64,000 bases of DNA from Paraburkholderia madseniana (GCF_009690905.1 NZ_VOSW01000032.1:1-64000); one strand, 5' to 3'. Positions 43,684 to 53,046 are shown, numbered from the stretch's first letter. A program made the numbers and translations. Notes: a model not told the origin generated them from the sequence alone.

Positions 43684-45171
43684 CTAGCCTTGCTGCGCTT
43701 GCCAGCCGATACCGAGACTTTTCTGCAGCGACACAAAGTCCTTGAGCAACTCGGCCTGTCCCGCGACGACACTCTGCTGCGAGGTGAATTCTTCGCGCTG
43801 CGTGTCAAGCAGATCGATCAGCGTGGCAACGCCGGCGGAATAGCGCTGCCGCATCAGCGTGGCCGAGTGGCTTGCGGATGCTTCCACCTTTTGTAACGTG
43901 ACGACATGCTCGCGCTGATGCCCATAGCGCGAGAGCGACGAGTTCGCGTCCTGCAGCGCGCCGAGCACGGCCTTCGTATAACGCGCCTCGGCTTCGTCAC
44001 GCGATGCCTCGGCAGCGTGCACGCTGCCCAGTGTGCGACCAAAATCGAACGCGTTCCATTGCAGATACGGCGCGCCGATCCAACTGAAATTGTTCTTGCG
44101 CACGAGGTGACCCGGATCGCCCGCGCTGAAGCCGATATCACCGAGCAACGTCACCTTCGGGAAAAAATCCGCGATGTGTTCGCCGATCTGCGCATTGCTC
44201 GACGCAAGCCGCCGCTCCGCCGCGCGAATGTCGGGACGCTGCTGCAACATCACCGACGGATCGCCGATCGCCACCGTCGCGGGCAACGCCGGCAGCGGCC
44301 GCGTGCCCGCGAGTTGTTGGTCCAGCGCACCGGGCTCACGGCCGGTCAGCACGGCGAGGCGGTCGAGTGAATCGGTCAGTTGCGCGTCGAGCGGAATCAG
44401 CGTCGCGCGCGTGTTTTCAACCTGCGTGGTCAGGCGTTCCACATCGATGTCTGCTGCCGTGCCGCGCTCCCGGCGCTGCTGTGTGAGCGTCAACATCTTC
44501 TGTTCGGTCTGAGCCTGACGCTGCGCGAGTTCAAGCCGCGTCTGCTGGTCGCGCAGTTCGATGTAGGCCTGCGCAACTTCTGCCGCGAGCGACACCTGGG
44601 TGTCCGCGAGATCGGCATCGACGGCTTCCGCATCCGCGGACGCCGCTTCGATAGCGCGCCGCGTGCCGCCAAACAGATCGATTTCCCACGTGGCATCGAA
44701 GCCTGCCGTATAGAGCTGCAACGGGCCGCGCCCCGACGACGCTGTACTGCTGCCTGACGAGCTTCCGGAGCTGAGCGAACTCAGATCAGGCGAGCGCAAG
44801 CGCAGCGCGGCAGCATCGCCAGAGATTTTCGGCAATTCGTTCGCACGTTGCTTCTGCAGTTGCGAACGCGATTCCCGTAACCGGGCCTGCGCAATATGCA
44901 CGTCGGGACTATGTGCAAAGGCGGCGGCGATGAGGTCGTTCAGCTGCTGATCGTTGAATGCGAGCCACCACTGGTTCGGCGCCGGCGTCGCAGTCGTACC
45001 GGAAGCCGGCGCACGCACGAAGGTCGCGCTGCTGCGGGCGTCCTGCGCAACCGACGGTGCGCCGTGATAATCCGGGCCGACCGTGCAACCTGCCAAGGCG
45101 GACAGAAGCACGGCGGCGGCCAGTGCAATAGACGAGGGACGGTTGAACATCATGGTGTGATGAAAATGCAT
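43684..45171 (-). CDS. Outer-membrane efflux lipoprotein, NodT/OprM family
   Basis: 495 aa. Lipoprotein signal with LAGC (about residue 25-28), then CTVGPDYHGAP, a standard NodT/CmeC start. Two OEP repeats with the helical hairpin segments (ALDQQLAGTRPLPALP, MLQQRPDIRAAERRL, DFFPKVTLLGDIGFSAG, FDFGRT). It forms the TolC-like channel of the pump. The start TAATG overlaps the stop of the MFS gene. It is the last of three pump genes, so the operon supplies a full tripartite exporter. Confidence 0.93.
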   Translation of the reverse strand: MHFHHTMMFNRPSSIALAAAVLLSALAGCTVGPDYHGAPSVAQDARSSATFVRAPASGTTATPAPNQWWLAFNDQQLNDLIAAAFAHSPDVHIAQARLRESRSQLQKQRANELPKISGDAAALRLRSPDLSSLSSGSSSGSSTASSGRGPLQLYTAGFDATWEIDLFGGTRRAIEAASADAEAVDADLADTQVSLAAEVAQAYIELRDQQTRLELAQRQAQTEQKMLTLTQQRRERGTAADIDVERLTTQVENTRATLIPLDAQLTDSLDRLAVLTGREPGALDQQLAGTRPLPALPATVAIGDPSVMLQQRPDIRAAERRLASSNAQIGEHIADFFPKVTLLGDIGFSAGDPGHLVRKNNFSWIGAPYLQWNAFDFGRTLGSVHAAEASRDEAEARYTKAVLGALQDANSSLSRYGHQREHVVTLQKVEASASHSATLMRQRYSAGVATLIDLLDTQREEFTSQQSVVAGQAELLKDFVSLQKSLGIGWQAQQG

Positions 45172-46781
45172 TAGTGTCCCGCGGAAGAAGGCGGCGGTGC
45201 GTTCCGACTGGGTGTTTTCAGAAGCAGCGCAAGCGGAATGCAGGCGATCAGCGCGATGCCGAGCAGATAGAAGGTTTCCGAATAGGTCATCACGACGGCC
45301 TGCTGCTGGATCTGCGCCCCGAGTTGCCCAAGCGCGCGCATCTGCGAGTACGCCATGTCGCCCGTGTGGGCGAACCAGTTCGCCGCGTTCGCCGCCAGGC
45401 TCTCCTGGCCGATCAGCGAATTTGCACTGACAGACTCGCGGATCATCGCGGTATGAAAGGTCGTGCGCCGGTCGATTACGGTACCGATGATCGCAAGGCC
45501 GATCGACCCGCCGAGGTTGCGCGCCATGTTGTAGAGACCGGCGGCGTCACCGGAATCTTCGCGCGATACGGCCGCCATCGACGCCTGATTGAGCGGCATC
45601 ATCGCGAGCATCTGTGCGGTGCCGCGTATCAGTTGCGACCAGATGAAATCGTGCCCGACGCTCTGTGCCGTCAACTCAATGTCGATCATGCAACTGATCG
45701 CGTACAACACCAACCCGGTGATCACCAGCACGCGGAAGTCGACTTTGCCAAGCAGCCGCGGCAGGATCGGCATGATCATGAAGGCGGGCAGCCCGGAAAG
45801 CAGCATGATCGCGCCGGACTGTTCGGCGTTGTAGCCCGCGACCACCCCGAGAAACTGCGGCAGCAGATACGACACGCCATAGAGCGCTGCGCCGACCGCG
45901 GACACGATCACGATCACGCTGGCGTAATTCGGGTTGCGCATCAGACTCAGGCGCACGATCGGCTTCTTCGCGGTCATTTGCGAGGCGGCGATCAGGATCA
46001 TGCCGAAGACCGACACGCAGGTGAGCATCACGATCATCGACGATTCGAACCAGCGCTCGCGCTGGCCTTCTTCGAGCACCACCGTGAGCGAACTGAGGCC
46101 GATCGCGAGACCCACGATGCCGAGCCAGTCCGCCTTGAAAAACGCTTCCCAGTGCGGCCGGTCTGACGGCAGACCGACGATCAACAGGGTCATCAGCGCA
46201 AGGCAGATCGGCAGATTCATGAAGAAGCACCAGCTCCAGCTAATGTTCTCCGCGAGCCAGCCACCGACAACCGGTCCAAGCAGCGGCCCGAGCAATACGA
46301 TCAAGCCGAACATGGTCATGCCGACTGGCATCTGCGATAGCGGCAGGCGCGTGCGGATGATGGTCTGCGCCGTCGGAATCAGCGCGCCACCCGTGAAGCC
46401 CTGGCCGATGCGGCCGGCGATCATCATGGGTAAGGTGTGTGACCAGCCGCACATCATCGAGAACGCAATGAAAAGTGCCGAATTCGTCAGCAGGAAATTG
46501 CGCAGGCCGAACACGCGCGTAAGCCATGCCGCCAGCGGAATCATCACGATTTCCGACATCAGATAGCCGGTCGAAATCCAGGTGCCTTCCGTACCGGTGG
46601 CGCCGATTTCGCCCTGGATCTGCGGCAGCGCGGAGTTCGTGATCGAGATGTCGAGCGTCGCCATCAGGGCACCGAGCGCGCCTGCGGCGACGGCGATCCA
46701 GTCGCCGACGCTGGCACGCTCTTCCCCACGCGGTGCGGCTGGCGCCGCGGAGGCGGGAGTTGCGGTTCCCGATTCAGCCAC
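45171..46781 (-). CDS. DHA2 family MFS efflux pump (EmrB-like)
   Basis: 536-aa inner-membrane protein with 14 expected helices. Visible motifs: ATLDISITNSALPQIQGEIG (N-terminal motif D1-like), RIGQGFTGGALIP and GPLLGPVVGGWLAENISWSW (motif C region). GTG at 46781 is preferred because it overlaps the stop of the adapter gene (TGA 46774-46776); the open frame runs to 46838. Together with the HlyD adapter and NodT channel it exports drugs or aromatic toxicants by proton antiport. Confidence 0.88.
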   Translation of the reverse strand: MAESGTATPASAAPAAPRGEERASVGDWIAVAAGALGALMATLDISITNSALPQIQGEIGATGTEGTWISTGYLMSEIVMIPLAAWLTRVFGLRNFLLTNSALFIAFSMMCGWSHTLPMMIAGRIGQGFTGGALIPTAQTIIRTRLPLSQMPVGMTMFGLIVLLGPLLGPVVGGWLAENISWSWCFFMNLPICLALMTLLIVGLPSDRPHWEAFFKADWLGIVGLAIGLSSLTVVLEEGQRERWFESSMIVMLTCVSVFGMILIAASQMTAKKPIVRLSLMRNPNYASVIVIVSAVGAALYGVSYLLPQFLGVVAGYNAEQSGAIMLLSGLPAFMIMPILPRLLGKVDFRVLVITGLVLYAISCMIDIELTAQSVGHDFIWSQLIRGTAQMLAMMPLNQASMAAVSREDSGDAAGLYNMARNLGGSIGLAIIGTVIDRRTTFHTAMIRESVSANSLIGQESLAANAANWFAHTGDMAYSQMRALGQLGAQIQQQAVVMTYSETFYLLGIALIACIPLALLLKTPSRNAPPPSSAGH

Positions 46782-47916
46782 GATGATTCTCGCTATCGAT
46801 GCGTGCGTCACGATCACGCGCTGAACACGTGTCGACATCCACGGTCACCGACAGCCCCGGCAAGAGCACGCTGCGCGTCTCCGTGCCCGTGTCGATCCGA
46901 ATCCGCACGGGCACCCGCTGCACGATCTTGGTGAAGTTGCCGGTGGCATTTTCCGGCGGCAGCAGCGCGAATTGCGAGCCCGTGCCGGGTGAGAAACTGT
47001 CGATCACGCCGTGCAGCGTATGACCGGGCAACGCGTCGACGTGCATTTCCACCGGCTGACCGATGCGCATCCCGCCCACCTGCGTTTCCTTGAAGTTCGC
47101 CAGCAAATAGGTACTTTGGACCGGCACGACCGTGAGCATCCGCGTGCCGGGTTGCACGTACTGACCCACACGCACTGTGCGATCGCCGACCTTGCCGCCG
47201 AGGACACTGCGCACCACGGTGTTGTCGAGATCGAGTTGCGATTGCTGTGCGCTGGCCTGGGCCGCTTCGAGTTGCGCACGCGCCTGCGCGAGCTGCGCGG
47301 TGGCCGAACCGATCTGCGAGCGTGCGGCCTCGACCGCCGCCGCATTCGCGGCGAGCGTGGCATTCGCCTGATCGCGGCTACTGGTCAATTCCGCCAACCG
47401 TTCGCTGCTTTCAGCACCGGTAGCAACGAGCGGCGCGTAGCGCCGCACTTCGTCGCTCGCATGTTGCGCGCTAACGCGCGCCACCTGCTGCTGCGCCTGG
47501 GCCTGCGCAATGTTGGACTGCTGCTGTTTGATGTCGGCCTGCGCGCGTTCGATGTCGGCCTTACGCGCGTCGATCGTGGCCCGCGCCTGGTCGAGCGCGA
47601 CCTGATACTGGCGGGCGTCGAGATGAACAAGCGGATCGCCAGGCTTCACGACCTGGTTGTCCGCGACGTAAACTTCCGTAACGTAACCGGCGATCTTGGG
47701 CGCCACGGTGACGCTGTCGGCCTGCAGATAGGCGTCGTCGGTGCTTTCGATGAAGCGGCCCACGGTCCACCAGCGGGCGAGCCAGACGGCGCCGACGATC
47801 AGCGCGACGACGCCGAGCGCGATCAGCACCGTGCGCCGGCTGGGACGCCTCGCGCCTGCTGCGGGCGAATCATTGGCGGGTATCGGGCGGGAGGGAGAGC
47901 CTGCGGTCGCTGACAT
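46774..47916 (-). CDS. HlyD/EmrA-type membrane fusion protein
   Basis: 380 aa. N-terminal cytoplasmic tail with Pro/Ser, one membrane helix (TVLIALGVVALIVGAVWLAR), barrel-sandwich segment (FIESTDDAYLQADSVTVAPK; KPGDPLVHLDARQY), long coiled-coil hairpin (about 105-235, Ala/Gln-rich), and beta-barrel end. It bridges the MFS pump and NodT channel. ATG 47916 is chosen; an in-frame GTG at 47946 would lengthen it by 10 residues. First gene of the pump operon, directly downstream of a TetR-type operator. Confidence 0.9.
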   Translation of the reverse strand: MSATAGSPSRPIPANDSPAAGARRPSRRTVLIALGVVALIVGAVWLARWWTVGRFIESTDDAYLQADSVTVAPKIAGYVTEVYVADNQVVKPGDPLVHLDARQYQVALDQARATIDARKADIERAQADIKQQQSNIAQAQAQQQVARVSAQHASDEVRRYAPLVATGAESSERLAELTSSRDQANATLAANAAAVEAARSQIGSATAQLAQARAQLEAAQASAQQSQLDLDNTVVRSVLGGKVGDRTVRVGQYVQPGTRMLTVVPVQSTYLLANFKETQVGGMRIGQPVEMHVDALPGHTLHGVIDSFSPGTGSQFALLPPENATGNFTKIVQRVPVRIRIDTGTETRSVLLPGLSVTVDVDTCSARDRDARIDSENHRG

Positions 47917-47943
47917 CGTATCGGTCCAATTGTTTCCACGTGG

Positions 47944-47975
47944 CACAATTATTCCAGTTGATCAAATTGTGTCAA
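47944..47975 (-). promoter_or_regulatory. Promoter and operator of the tripartite pump
   Basis: On the minus strand TTGACA (47970-47975), a 16-bp spacer and AATAAT (47948-47953) make a good sigma-70 promoter. It is overlapped by CACAATT (47944-47950) and AATTGTG (47965-47971), inverted with 14 bp between, and a central TTGATCAA (47958-47965). The divergent TetR at 48026 probably binds here. Confidence 0.65.
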
Positions 47976-48025
47976 GTGATATATTTCTTACGAATTCCCG
48001 CAATACGCGTAATGGAGAAAGAGGC

Positions 48026-48796
48026 ATGAGCACCGCAAAGAAGCTGCGCCGCTCGCCGGAGGGCGGCTATGCACGCGGCGACGAAACGCGGCACCGGATC
48101 ATCGAGGCGGCGATCGAACAGTTCGGCGAACATGGTTTCGAGGGCGCATCGACACGCGACATCGCGGCCCGCGCCGGCGTCAACGCGCCCGCGCTGCAGT
48201 ACTACTTCGAGAATAAGGAAGGGGTGTATCGCGCATGTGTCGAGATGCTCGCCGACGACGCATGGGAGACATTCGGCCCGGCCATCGAACACGCGCAGGA
48301 AGCGCTGCGTGAAAACGCCGACACGCCGGCGTTGATCGACGCCTTCATAGGCATTCAGACAGCGATCGCGCACGGCGCTTTCGTCAAGGCAAGCAAGCCC
48401 GGCCGGCGGATGTTCTTTGCGCGCGAACAGGCGGGACACGAACCTCAGAGTGCCATGCAGATTTTCGGCTGCCGGATTCGCCAGCCGCTCAACGATGTCA
48501 GCGTGGCGCTAGTGGCGCGAATTTCCGGGCGTGCAGCCGACGATCCGGTCACGTTGATCCGCACCTTCAGCCTGCATGGGCAACTGGTGATTTTTCACCT
48601 CGCGCATCCGTCCAAGCTGTCGATGCTCGGCTGGAAGAGCATCGACGCAGAGAAGGCGGCACTGCTCACGTCGACCGTCCGCGATCAGACTCGCACGCTG
48701 CTCGAGCATTGGAGCCGGGAACGTGACGAGGGGCTCACACCCCCCGCGCAAACCACGCAAACCACGGGTAAAGGAAAGCCGCGCAAGCAGCAGTGA
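48026..48796 (+). CDS. TetR family regulator divergent from the pump operon (CerR-like C-domain)
   Basis: 256 aa. HTH region HRIIEAAIEQFGEHGFEG, then DIAARAGVNAPALQYYFENKEG. The C-terminal domain (about 85-230) resembles the CerR/DUF1956 type seen in regulators of efflux (REQAGHEPQSAMQIF; FSLHGQLVIFHLA). Tail is Thr/Lys/Gln-rich. Ribosome site GAGG is close to the ATG. It likely represses the divergent efflux operon and itself until the pump substrate is bound. Confidence 0.88.
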   Translation: MSTAKKLRRSPEGGYARGDETRHRIIEAAIEQFGEHGFEGASTRDIAARAGVNAPALQYYFENKEGVYRACVEMLADDAWETFGPAIEHAQEALRENADTPALIDAFIGIQTAIAHGAFVKASKPGRRMFFAREQAGHEPQSAMQIFGCRIRQPLNDVSVALVARISGRAADDPVTLIRTFSLHGQLVIFHLAHPSKLSMLGWKSIDAEKAALLTSTVRDQTRTLLEHWSRERDEGLTPPAQTTQTTGKGKPRKQQ

Positions 48797-48889
48797 TCTC
48801 ACGCCGGCGCACGCATCAACGCTTTCGGACCTGTTGGGCAAGATGCCATTACAATCCAGCACTTCGAACCGACAACGGTAATTTGCGCC

Positions 48890-49291
48890 ATGAGATATCC
48901 CCTTGCATTGACACTCGCCGCGGTCATTGCAACCGCAAGCACGATCGCGACCGCCCAGACATCCGGTGGCAGCGACGCGCCCAAACTGCAGTGTGCCATC
49001 GGGTATCTCACCGGCGTCGGTGGATCGGCGCAGAGCTTTCGTGAATACCTTGCGACCCCCGACCGGGACAAATATCGCTACGTTGCTGACAACCCGATTC
49101 AATGCAAGGTCTCCGACGAAGGTCGCGCGTCGGCCTGTACCGGCGTGACATACCTTCGGAATGAAAAAGTCAGCGTGTATGACGACGTCGACAACGCGAC
49201 GATAGCCGTGGTTGCGCGCGTGGAACTCGAGCACGGGACCTACCCCGTGATCATCGTTGTGCGACGGCAGGATGTGAAGTGCGAGGAGTGA
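48890..49291 (+). CDS. Secreted hypothetical protein, 133 aa
   Basis: Signal peptide of about 22 residues (MRYPLALTLAAVIATAST then ATAQ). The mature part has Cys in KLQCAIGY, IQCKVS, SACTGV and KCEE, possibly two disulfides, and beta-strand-like segments (ATIAVVARVELEHG; YPVIIVVRRQ). I do not recognise a family. It stands alone between the TetR gene and a convergent gene, with only a weak ribosome site visible before the ATG. Confidence 0.7.
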   Translation: MRYPLALTLAAVIATASTIATAQTSGGSDAPKLQCAIGYLTGVGGSAQSFREYLATPDRDKYRYVADNPIQCKVSDEGRASACTGVTYLRNEKVSVYDDVDNATIAVVARVELEHGTYPVIIVVRRQDVKCEE

Positions 49292-49373
49292 GTGCTGTCT
49301 AGCGCGTCATTGATGATCGCCGGTTGGGTGCGAGCAACAACCCCGCCGGCGAAGGGACGATTACGACTCGAAG

Positions 49374-49395
49374 ACGCCGTTGTGATCAACGGCGT
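49374..49395. terminator. Hairpin between convergent genes
   Basis: ACGCCGTT (49374-49381) and AACGGCGT (49388-49395) form an 8-bp stem with a 6-nt loop followed by TTT on the plus strand. It includes the stop of the minus-strand gene and lies after the secreted protein gene. Confidence 0.5.
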
Positions 49396-49757
49396 TTCAT
49401 CTTGATCACGCGTGAAATCTGACCAAGCGTAAATCCGGTGTTCTGCACGTATTTGGCGTAGTCGAGCGGAGCAGTGAACGATTCATCGGTGACGTACTCG
49501 CCCATGTAACGGAATCGGTCAGTTGCTGTTCGGACAAAAACAGGAAGCGGGTCGGTCTGTCGCGCGAGCGTCCGGCCGGCCGCACGTGCAGCGGCGCTGC
49601 TATCGCAGACGATCACATCTGGGGCATAGGGGTTGAGGTCCTGACGCAATCGCGCAGCGACGACCTTGCCGCCCTTCGTAGGCAAGAATGCCTGCTTGCA
49701 TCCTCCCGTCACCCTGTGAATGTCTTCCCGGGAATACTCTTTTCCAATTTCAAACAT
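49386..49757 (-). CDS. Hypothetical protein, possibly a stand-alone SRA/PUA-like module, 123 aa
   Basis: ATG with GGAG 8 nt upstream. The pattern FEIGKEYSREDIHRVTGG at the start, then a beta-rich middle and PVFVRTATDRFRYMGEYV, recalls the small SRA-like or PUA-like modules that precede HNH nucleases in type IV restriction proteins. Here there is no nuclease domain: the C-terminus is a basic IKMKRR tail. No signal peptide or membrane helix. The likeness is by eye only, so the call remains hypothetical. AT-richer flanks downstream of its promoter hint at a transferred gene. Confidence 0.55.
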   Translation of the reverse strand: MFEIGKEYSREDIHRVTGGCKQAFLPTKGGKVVAARLRQDLNPYAPDVIVCDSSAAARAAGRTLARQTDPLPVFVRTATDRFRYMGEYVTDESFTAPLDYAKYVQNTGFTLGQISRVIKMKRR

Positions 49758-50229
49758 GATTTTTCTCCGAAGAATGACGCCTGGCTGTGAAGCAGCGGCG
49801 TCAAGCGGAGCGATGATATCGAGCTGTATCTAAAGCCGTTGTATAAAGCGCGGGCTTCTTGATAAAGAAGGTATGTGGGTCGAGTGGAATGGCGAGACAT
49901 GCGCTTAGATATGCTGAATTTACGGTACACACCCCTCGGTTTTATAAATTCGTTATACGGTTGATGACAGAATCTCGAGGTCACAGAGCGCGGGTCTACA
50001 TGCTTCGGCCGGGATCACCCTCTCTGTCTCCGCAGTCTTACCGTTCGCGTTTTTTCGTAGACGGTTGCCGCAAGCGCTTGTAGGAACATGCCGAGGTGTT
50101 TTGGGGGCGAAAACCGCACGACGTGCATGGATCGGCCATACGCCAAGGATGTGTTTCTACGAGTGCTTGCGACAGCGTTGCGCTACTCGCGGCGAAGGAA
50201 TCTGCTCAGCATCAAGTTGCCTCGACGAT
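49758..50229. other. AT-richer intergenic region, no supported gene
   Basis: 470 bp between two minus-strand genes. It contains TGACGCC and GGCGTCA (49783-49811) as an inverted repeat near the start of the 123-aa gene and several T- or A-rich patches. Short frames here lack ribosome sites. No tRNA or insertion-sequence end was recognised. Confidence 0.4.
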
Positions 50230-51585
50230 TCAATGCGTGTGGGGCCGAATAACAGCGTCTTTCGGAGGCGTCCGATCCGCCGGCGTCTCGTCGGCGGACT
50301 CCAACGGATCGATGCTCATGTCGGTACGGGTGAGCATCGCGCGGGCCTTGTTCATATCGAGCGCCCCCTCCCATCGAGCGACGACAATCGTCGCTACCCC
50401 GTTGCCGATCAGGTTTGTGACGGCACGAGCTTCGTTGAGGAAGCGATCGACGCCTAGCAGCAGCACCAGTCCAGACACCGGGATTTTGTGCATCGAGGCC
50501 AGCGTGGCAGCCAGCGCGACGAATCCGGCTCCGGCCACACCCGCAGACCCTTTGGATGTCAGCAGCAACACACCGAGGAGCAGCAACTGATCGCCGATCG
50601 TCAAGTGGATATTCATCGCTTGCGCAACGAACATTGAGGCCATGGTCAGGTAGATCGCCGTGCCATCGGCGTTAAAGGTATAGCCCGTAGGCAGCACCAT
50701 CCCGACCACGGGGCGTGAACACCCCAGCTTCTCCATTTTGATGAGCATCTGCGGGAGCACCGCTTCAGTCGAAGCGGTACCGAGAGTAATGAAGATCTCG
50801 TCCTTGATGTAGCGGAGAAACTTCCACAGCGACAGTCCGCTCATCCGCATGACAAAACCAAGCACAACGACCACGAAGAAGATCGAGGTCAGGTAGAGGC
50901 ACAGCATCAGTTGGCCGAACGATGCGAGCGTGCCAATTCCGTACTTCGCGATGGTAAATGCCATGCCGCCAAAGGCACCGATGGGCGCGACATACATCAC
51001 GATTCGCACGACGCCGAACACGCCCTGAAGGAACATGTCGAGCATGTCGACGAACGGCGCAGTGCGGGGACCAAGCCTGGCGAGAGAGATGGCGAGCAGA
51101 AGCGAAAAGAAGATGATGGGCAGGATATCTCCATTTGCGAACGCTCCGACAATGCTGTTCGGAACAATGCTCATGAAGAACTCAAGCATGCCGTGCTGCT
51201 GTGCCGCATGGGTGTAGCTGGAAATGGCCGAACTGTCGATATGCGCGGGGTCAATGTTCATACCACTGCCCGGCTTGATGACGTTCACGATTACCAGGCC
51301 AACAGCAAGCGCAATCGTCGATGCAATTTCAAAGTAAACAACCGCCTTGACGCCAACGCGACCGGCCGCATGAAGGTCCTTCATGCGGGCAATGCCGACG
51401 ACAACAGACGCGAAAATGATCGGCGCAAGCAGCATCCGGATCAGCTTGATGAACAGATCTCCGAGAGGTTTGAGCTGAGAACCGATGTCAGGATAGAAAT
51501 GGCCGACGAGGACGCCGGCAACAATGCCAATCAGAACCTGTACGTAGAGCTTGGAAAGAGATTTTCCGATCTTTGAAACCCGCAT
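50230..51585 (-). CDS. dctA: C4-dicarboxylate:cation symporter DctA
   Basis: 451-aa inner-membrane carrier of the glutamate/dicarboxylate symporter family. Typical segments are LYVQVLIGIVAGVLVGHFYP at the start, the HP1 serine region LGTASTEAVLPQM, the TM7 FNADGTAIYLTMA (family NxDGT) and HP2 LTSKGSAGVAGAGFVALAATL, ending with DRFLNEARAVTNLIGNGVAT. It imports succinate, fumarate or malate with protons or sodium. It follows tarD on the same strand across a double hairpin, so D-tartrate is a plausible additional substrate. The 3' tail is Asp/Pro-rich. Confidence 0.93.
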   Translation of the reverse strand: MRVSKIGKSLSKLYVQVLIGIVAGVLVGHFYPDIGSQLKPLGDLFIKLIRMLLAPIIFASVVVGIARMKDLHAAGRVGVKAVVYFEIASTIALAVGLVIVNVIKPGSGMNIDPAHIDSSAISSYTHAAQQHGMLEFFMSIVPNSIVGAFANGDILPIIFFSLLLAISLARLGPRTAPFVDMLDMFLQGVFGVVRIVMYVAPIGAFGGMAFTIAKYGIGTLASFGQLMLCLYLTSIFFVVVVLGFVMRMSGLSLWKFLRYIKDEIFITLGTASTEAVLPQMLIKMEKLGCSRPVVGMVLPTGYTFNADGTAIYLTMASMFVAQAMNIHLTIGDQLLLLGVLLLTSKGSAGVAGAGFVALAATLASMHKIPVSGLVLLLGVDRFLNEARAVTNLIGNGVATIVVARWEGALDMNKARAMLTRTDMSIDPLESADETPADRTPPKDAVIRPHTH

Positions 51586-51631
51586 GACTGTCTCCTATGC
51601 GTGGCATCTTTTAATGAAATTCAGCACCAGC

Positions 51632-51659
51632 CGCCGCAGCGGGATCTACCGCTGCGGCG
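51632..51659. terminator. Perfect 11-bp hairpin between tarD and dctA
   Basis: CGCCGCAGCGG (51632-51642) and CCGCTGCGGCG (51649-51659) pair around GATCTA. It lies between tarD and the dctA start, and could attenuate read-through and set the tarD/dctA ratio or protect one message end. Confidence 0.55.
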
Positions 51660-51710
51660 AGCACGGACTGATTTCGCGTGCGTTCCTTTTGTCTATTCTT
51701 ATGAACGCTA

Positions 51711-51730
51711 CGCCGACGCTTTTGTCGGCG
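51711..51730 (-). terminator. Hairpin just after tarD
   Basis: CGCCGAC (51711-51717) and GTCGGCG (51724-51730) with a 6-nt loop lie 20 bp after the tarD stop on the minus strand. It is a candidate terminator or processing stem ahead of dctA. Confidence 0.4.
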
Positions 51731-51749
51731 CGTTTTGCCGTTTGAAGGC

Positions 51750-52916
51750 TTATGCGGACAGCTTTTGCATTTCGGCGAAAAGATCCGCTTTTCCTTCGAA
51801 GCCGATGCCAGGCAGATCCGGCATGGTGATGAAGCCGTTCTCCACCTTCACGCCGTCGGGAAAGCCGCCATAAGGCTGGAACAGGTCCGGATAAGATTCA
51901 TTGCCACCCAGACCGAGTCCGGCCGCAATGTTCAACGACATCTGGTGCCCGCCGTGCGGAATACAGCGGCTCGGCGACCAGCCGTGTTGACGCAGCATGT
52001 CGAGCGTGCGCAGATACTCCACCAGGCCATAGCTCAGCGCGCAGTCGAACTGCAACCAGTCGCGATCCGGACGCATGCCGCCGTAACGGATCAGGTTGCG
52101 TGCGTCTTGCATCGAGAACAGGTCTTCGCCAGTTGCCATCGGCTTGTCGTAGTAGTTGCGCAGCGTCGCCTGCAATTCGTAGTCGAGCGGGTCGCCCGGT
52201 TCTTCGTACCAGAACAGGTCGTATTGCGAGAGTGCCTTCGCGTACTGGATCGCGGTGTCAAGGTCGAAGCGGCCATTGGCATCGACGGCGAGTTTCTGAC
52301 CGTCGCCGAGTACGCTCAGGATCGAGTCGATGCGGCGCAGATCTTCATCGAGCGAAGCGCCGCCGATCTTCTTCTTCACAACCGTATAGCCTCGGTCGAT
52401 GTAGCTGCGCATTTCGTCTTTCAGCTTCTCGTGATCCTGGCCCGGGTAGTAGTAACCACCCGCCGCGTACACGAAGATCTTGCGATCGGGTTGGCCATTG
52501 CCGTAACGGTCGGCCAGTAACTGGAACAGCGGCTTGCCTTCGATCTTCGCCACCGCATCCCAGATCGCCATGTCGATCGTGCCGATGGCGACCGAGCGCT
52601 CGCCGTGACCGCCCGGCTTTTCGTTCGTGAACATGGTCGCCCAGATCTTGTGCGGATCGAGGTTGTCGCCGGCATCGTTGACGAGCGTGGCGGGATCGGC
52701 TTCAAGAATGCGCGGAATGAAGCGCTCGCGCATCAGCTTGCCCTGGCCGTAGCGGCCGTTGGAATTGAAGCCATAACCCACGACCGGTTTTCCGTCCCGG
52801 ATGACATCCGTCACCACGGCGACGAGACTCAGCGTCATCTTGCTGAAGTCAATGTAGGCATTCCGGATCGGGGAGCTGATCGGAACAGTTTTTTCGCGGA
52901 TTTCAACGATTCTCAT
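51750..52916 (-). CDS. tarD: D(-)-tartrate dehydratase, enolase superfamily
   Basis: 388-aa Mg-dependent dehydratase converting D-tartrate to oxaloacetate. It closely resembles the Bradyrhizobium TarD sequence known to me in the segments PISSPIRNAYIDF, NEKPGGHGERSVA, YAAGGYYYPG and RCIPHGGHQMSLNIAAGLG. Catalytic Lys183 (KKKIGG), metal ligands Asp212 (VDANG), Glu238 (YEEPG) and Glu264 (TGEDL), and His321 (PHGGHQ) all line up one residue before their Bradyrhizobium positions. It is divergent from a LysR gene and followed by dctA: a compact D-tartrate use module. Confidence 0.92.
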   Translation of the reverse strand: MRIVEIREKTVPISSPIRNAYIDFSKMTLSLVAVVTDVIRDGKPVVGYGFNSNGRYGQGKLMRERFIPRILEADPATLVNDAGDNLDPHKIWATMFTNEKPGGHGERSVAIGTIDMAIWDAVAKIEGKPLFQLLADRYGNGQPDRKIFVYAAGGYYYPGQDHEKLKDEMRSYIDRGYTVVKKKIGGASLDEDLRRIDSILSVLGDGQKLAVDANGRFDLDTAIQYAKALSQYDLFWYEEPGDPLDYELQATLRNYYDKPMATGEDLFSMQDARNLIRYGGMRPDRDWLQFDCALSYGLVEYLRTLDMLRQHGWSPSRCIPHGGHQMSLNIAAGLGLGGNESYPDLFQPYGGFPDGVKVENGFITMPDLPGIGFEGKADLFAEMQKLSA

Positions 52917-53046
52917 GACGGGGTCTCCTGAGTTTTGGGCACGTTTTGCATGCGTCCGGCTGCAATGGAAACTAGCTTATCCGCGAAAGGAGGGATTAGA
53001 ATTAACTTGGATTCATTTCATTTTTTACTTTTGGTGAACAACTGAA

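Noticed and set aside
49758..50229. Genes in the AT-richer gap before dctA
   Set aside because: Short frames only, no ribosome site, and no similarity to known proteins by eye.
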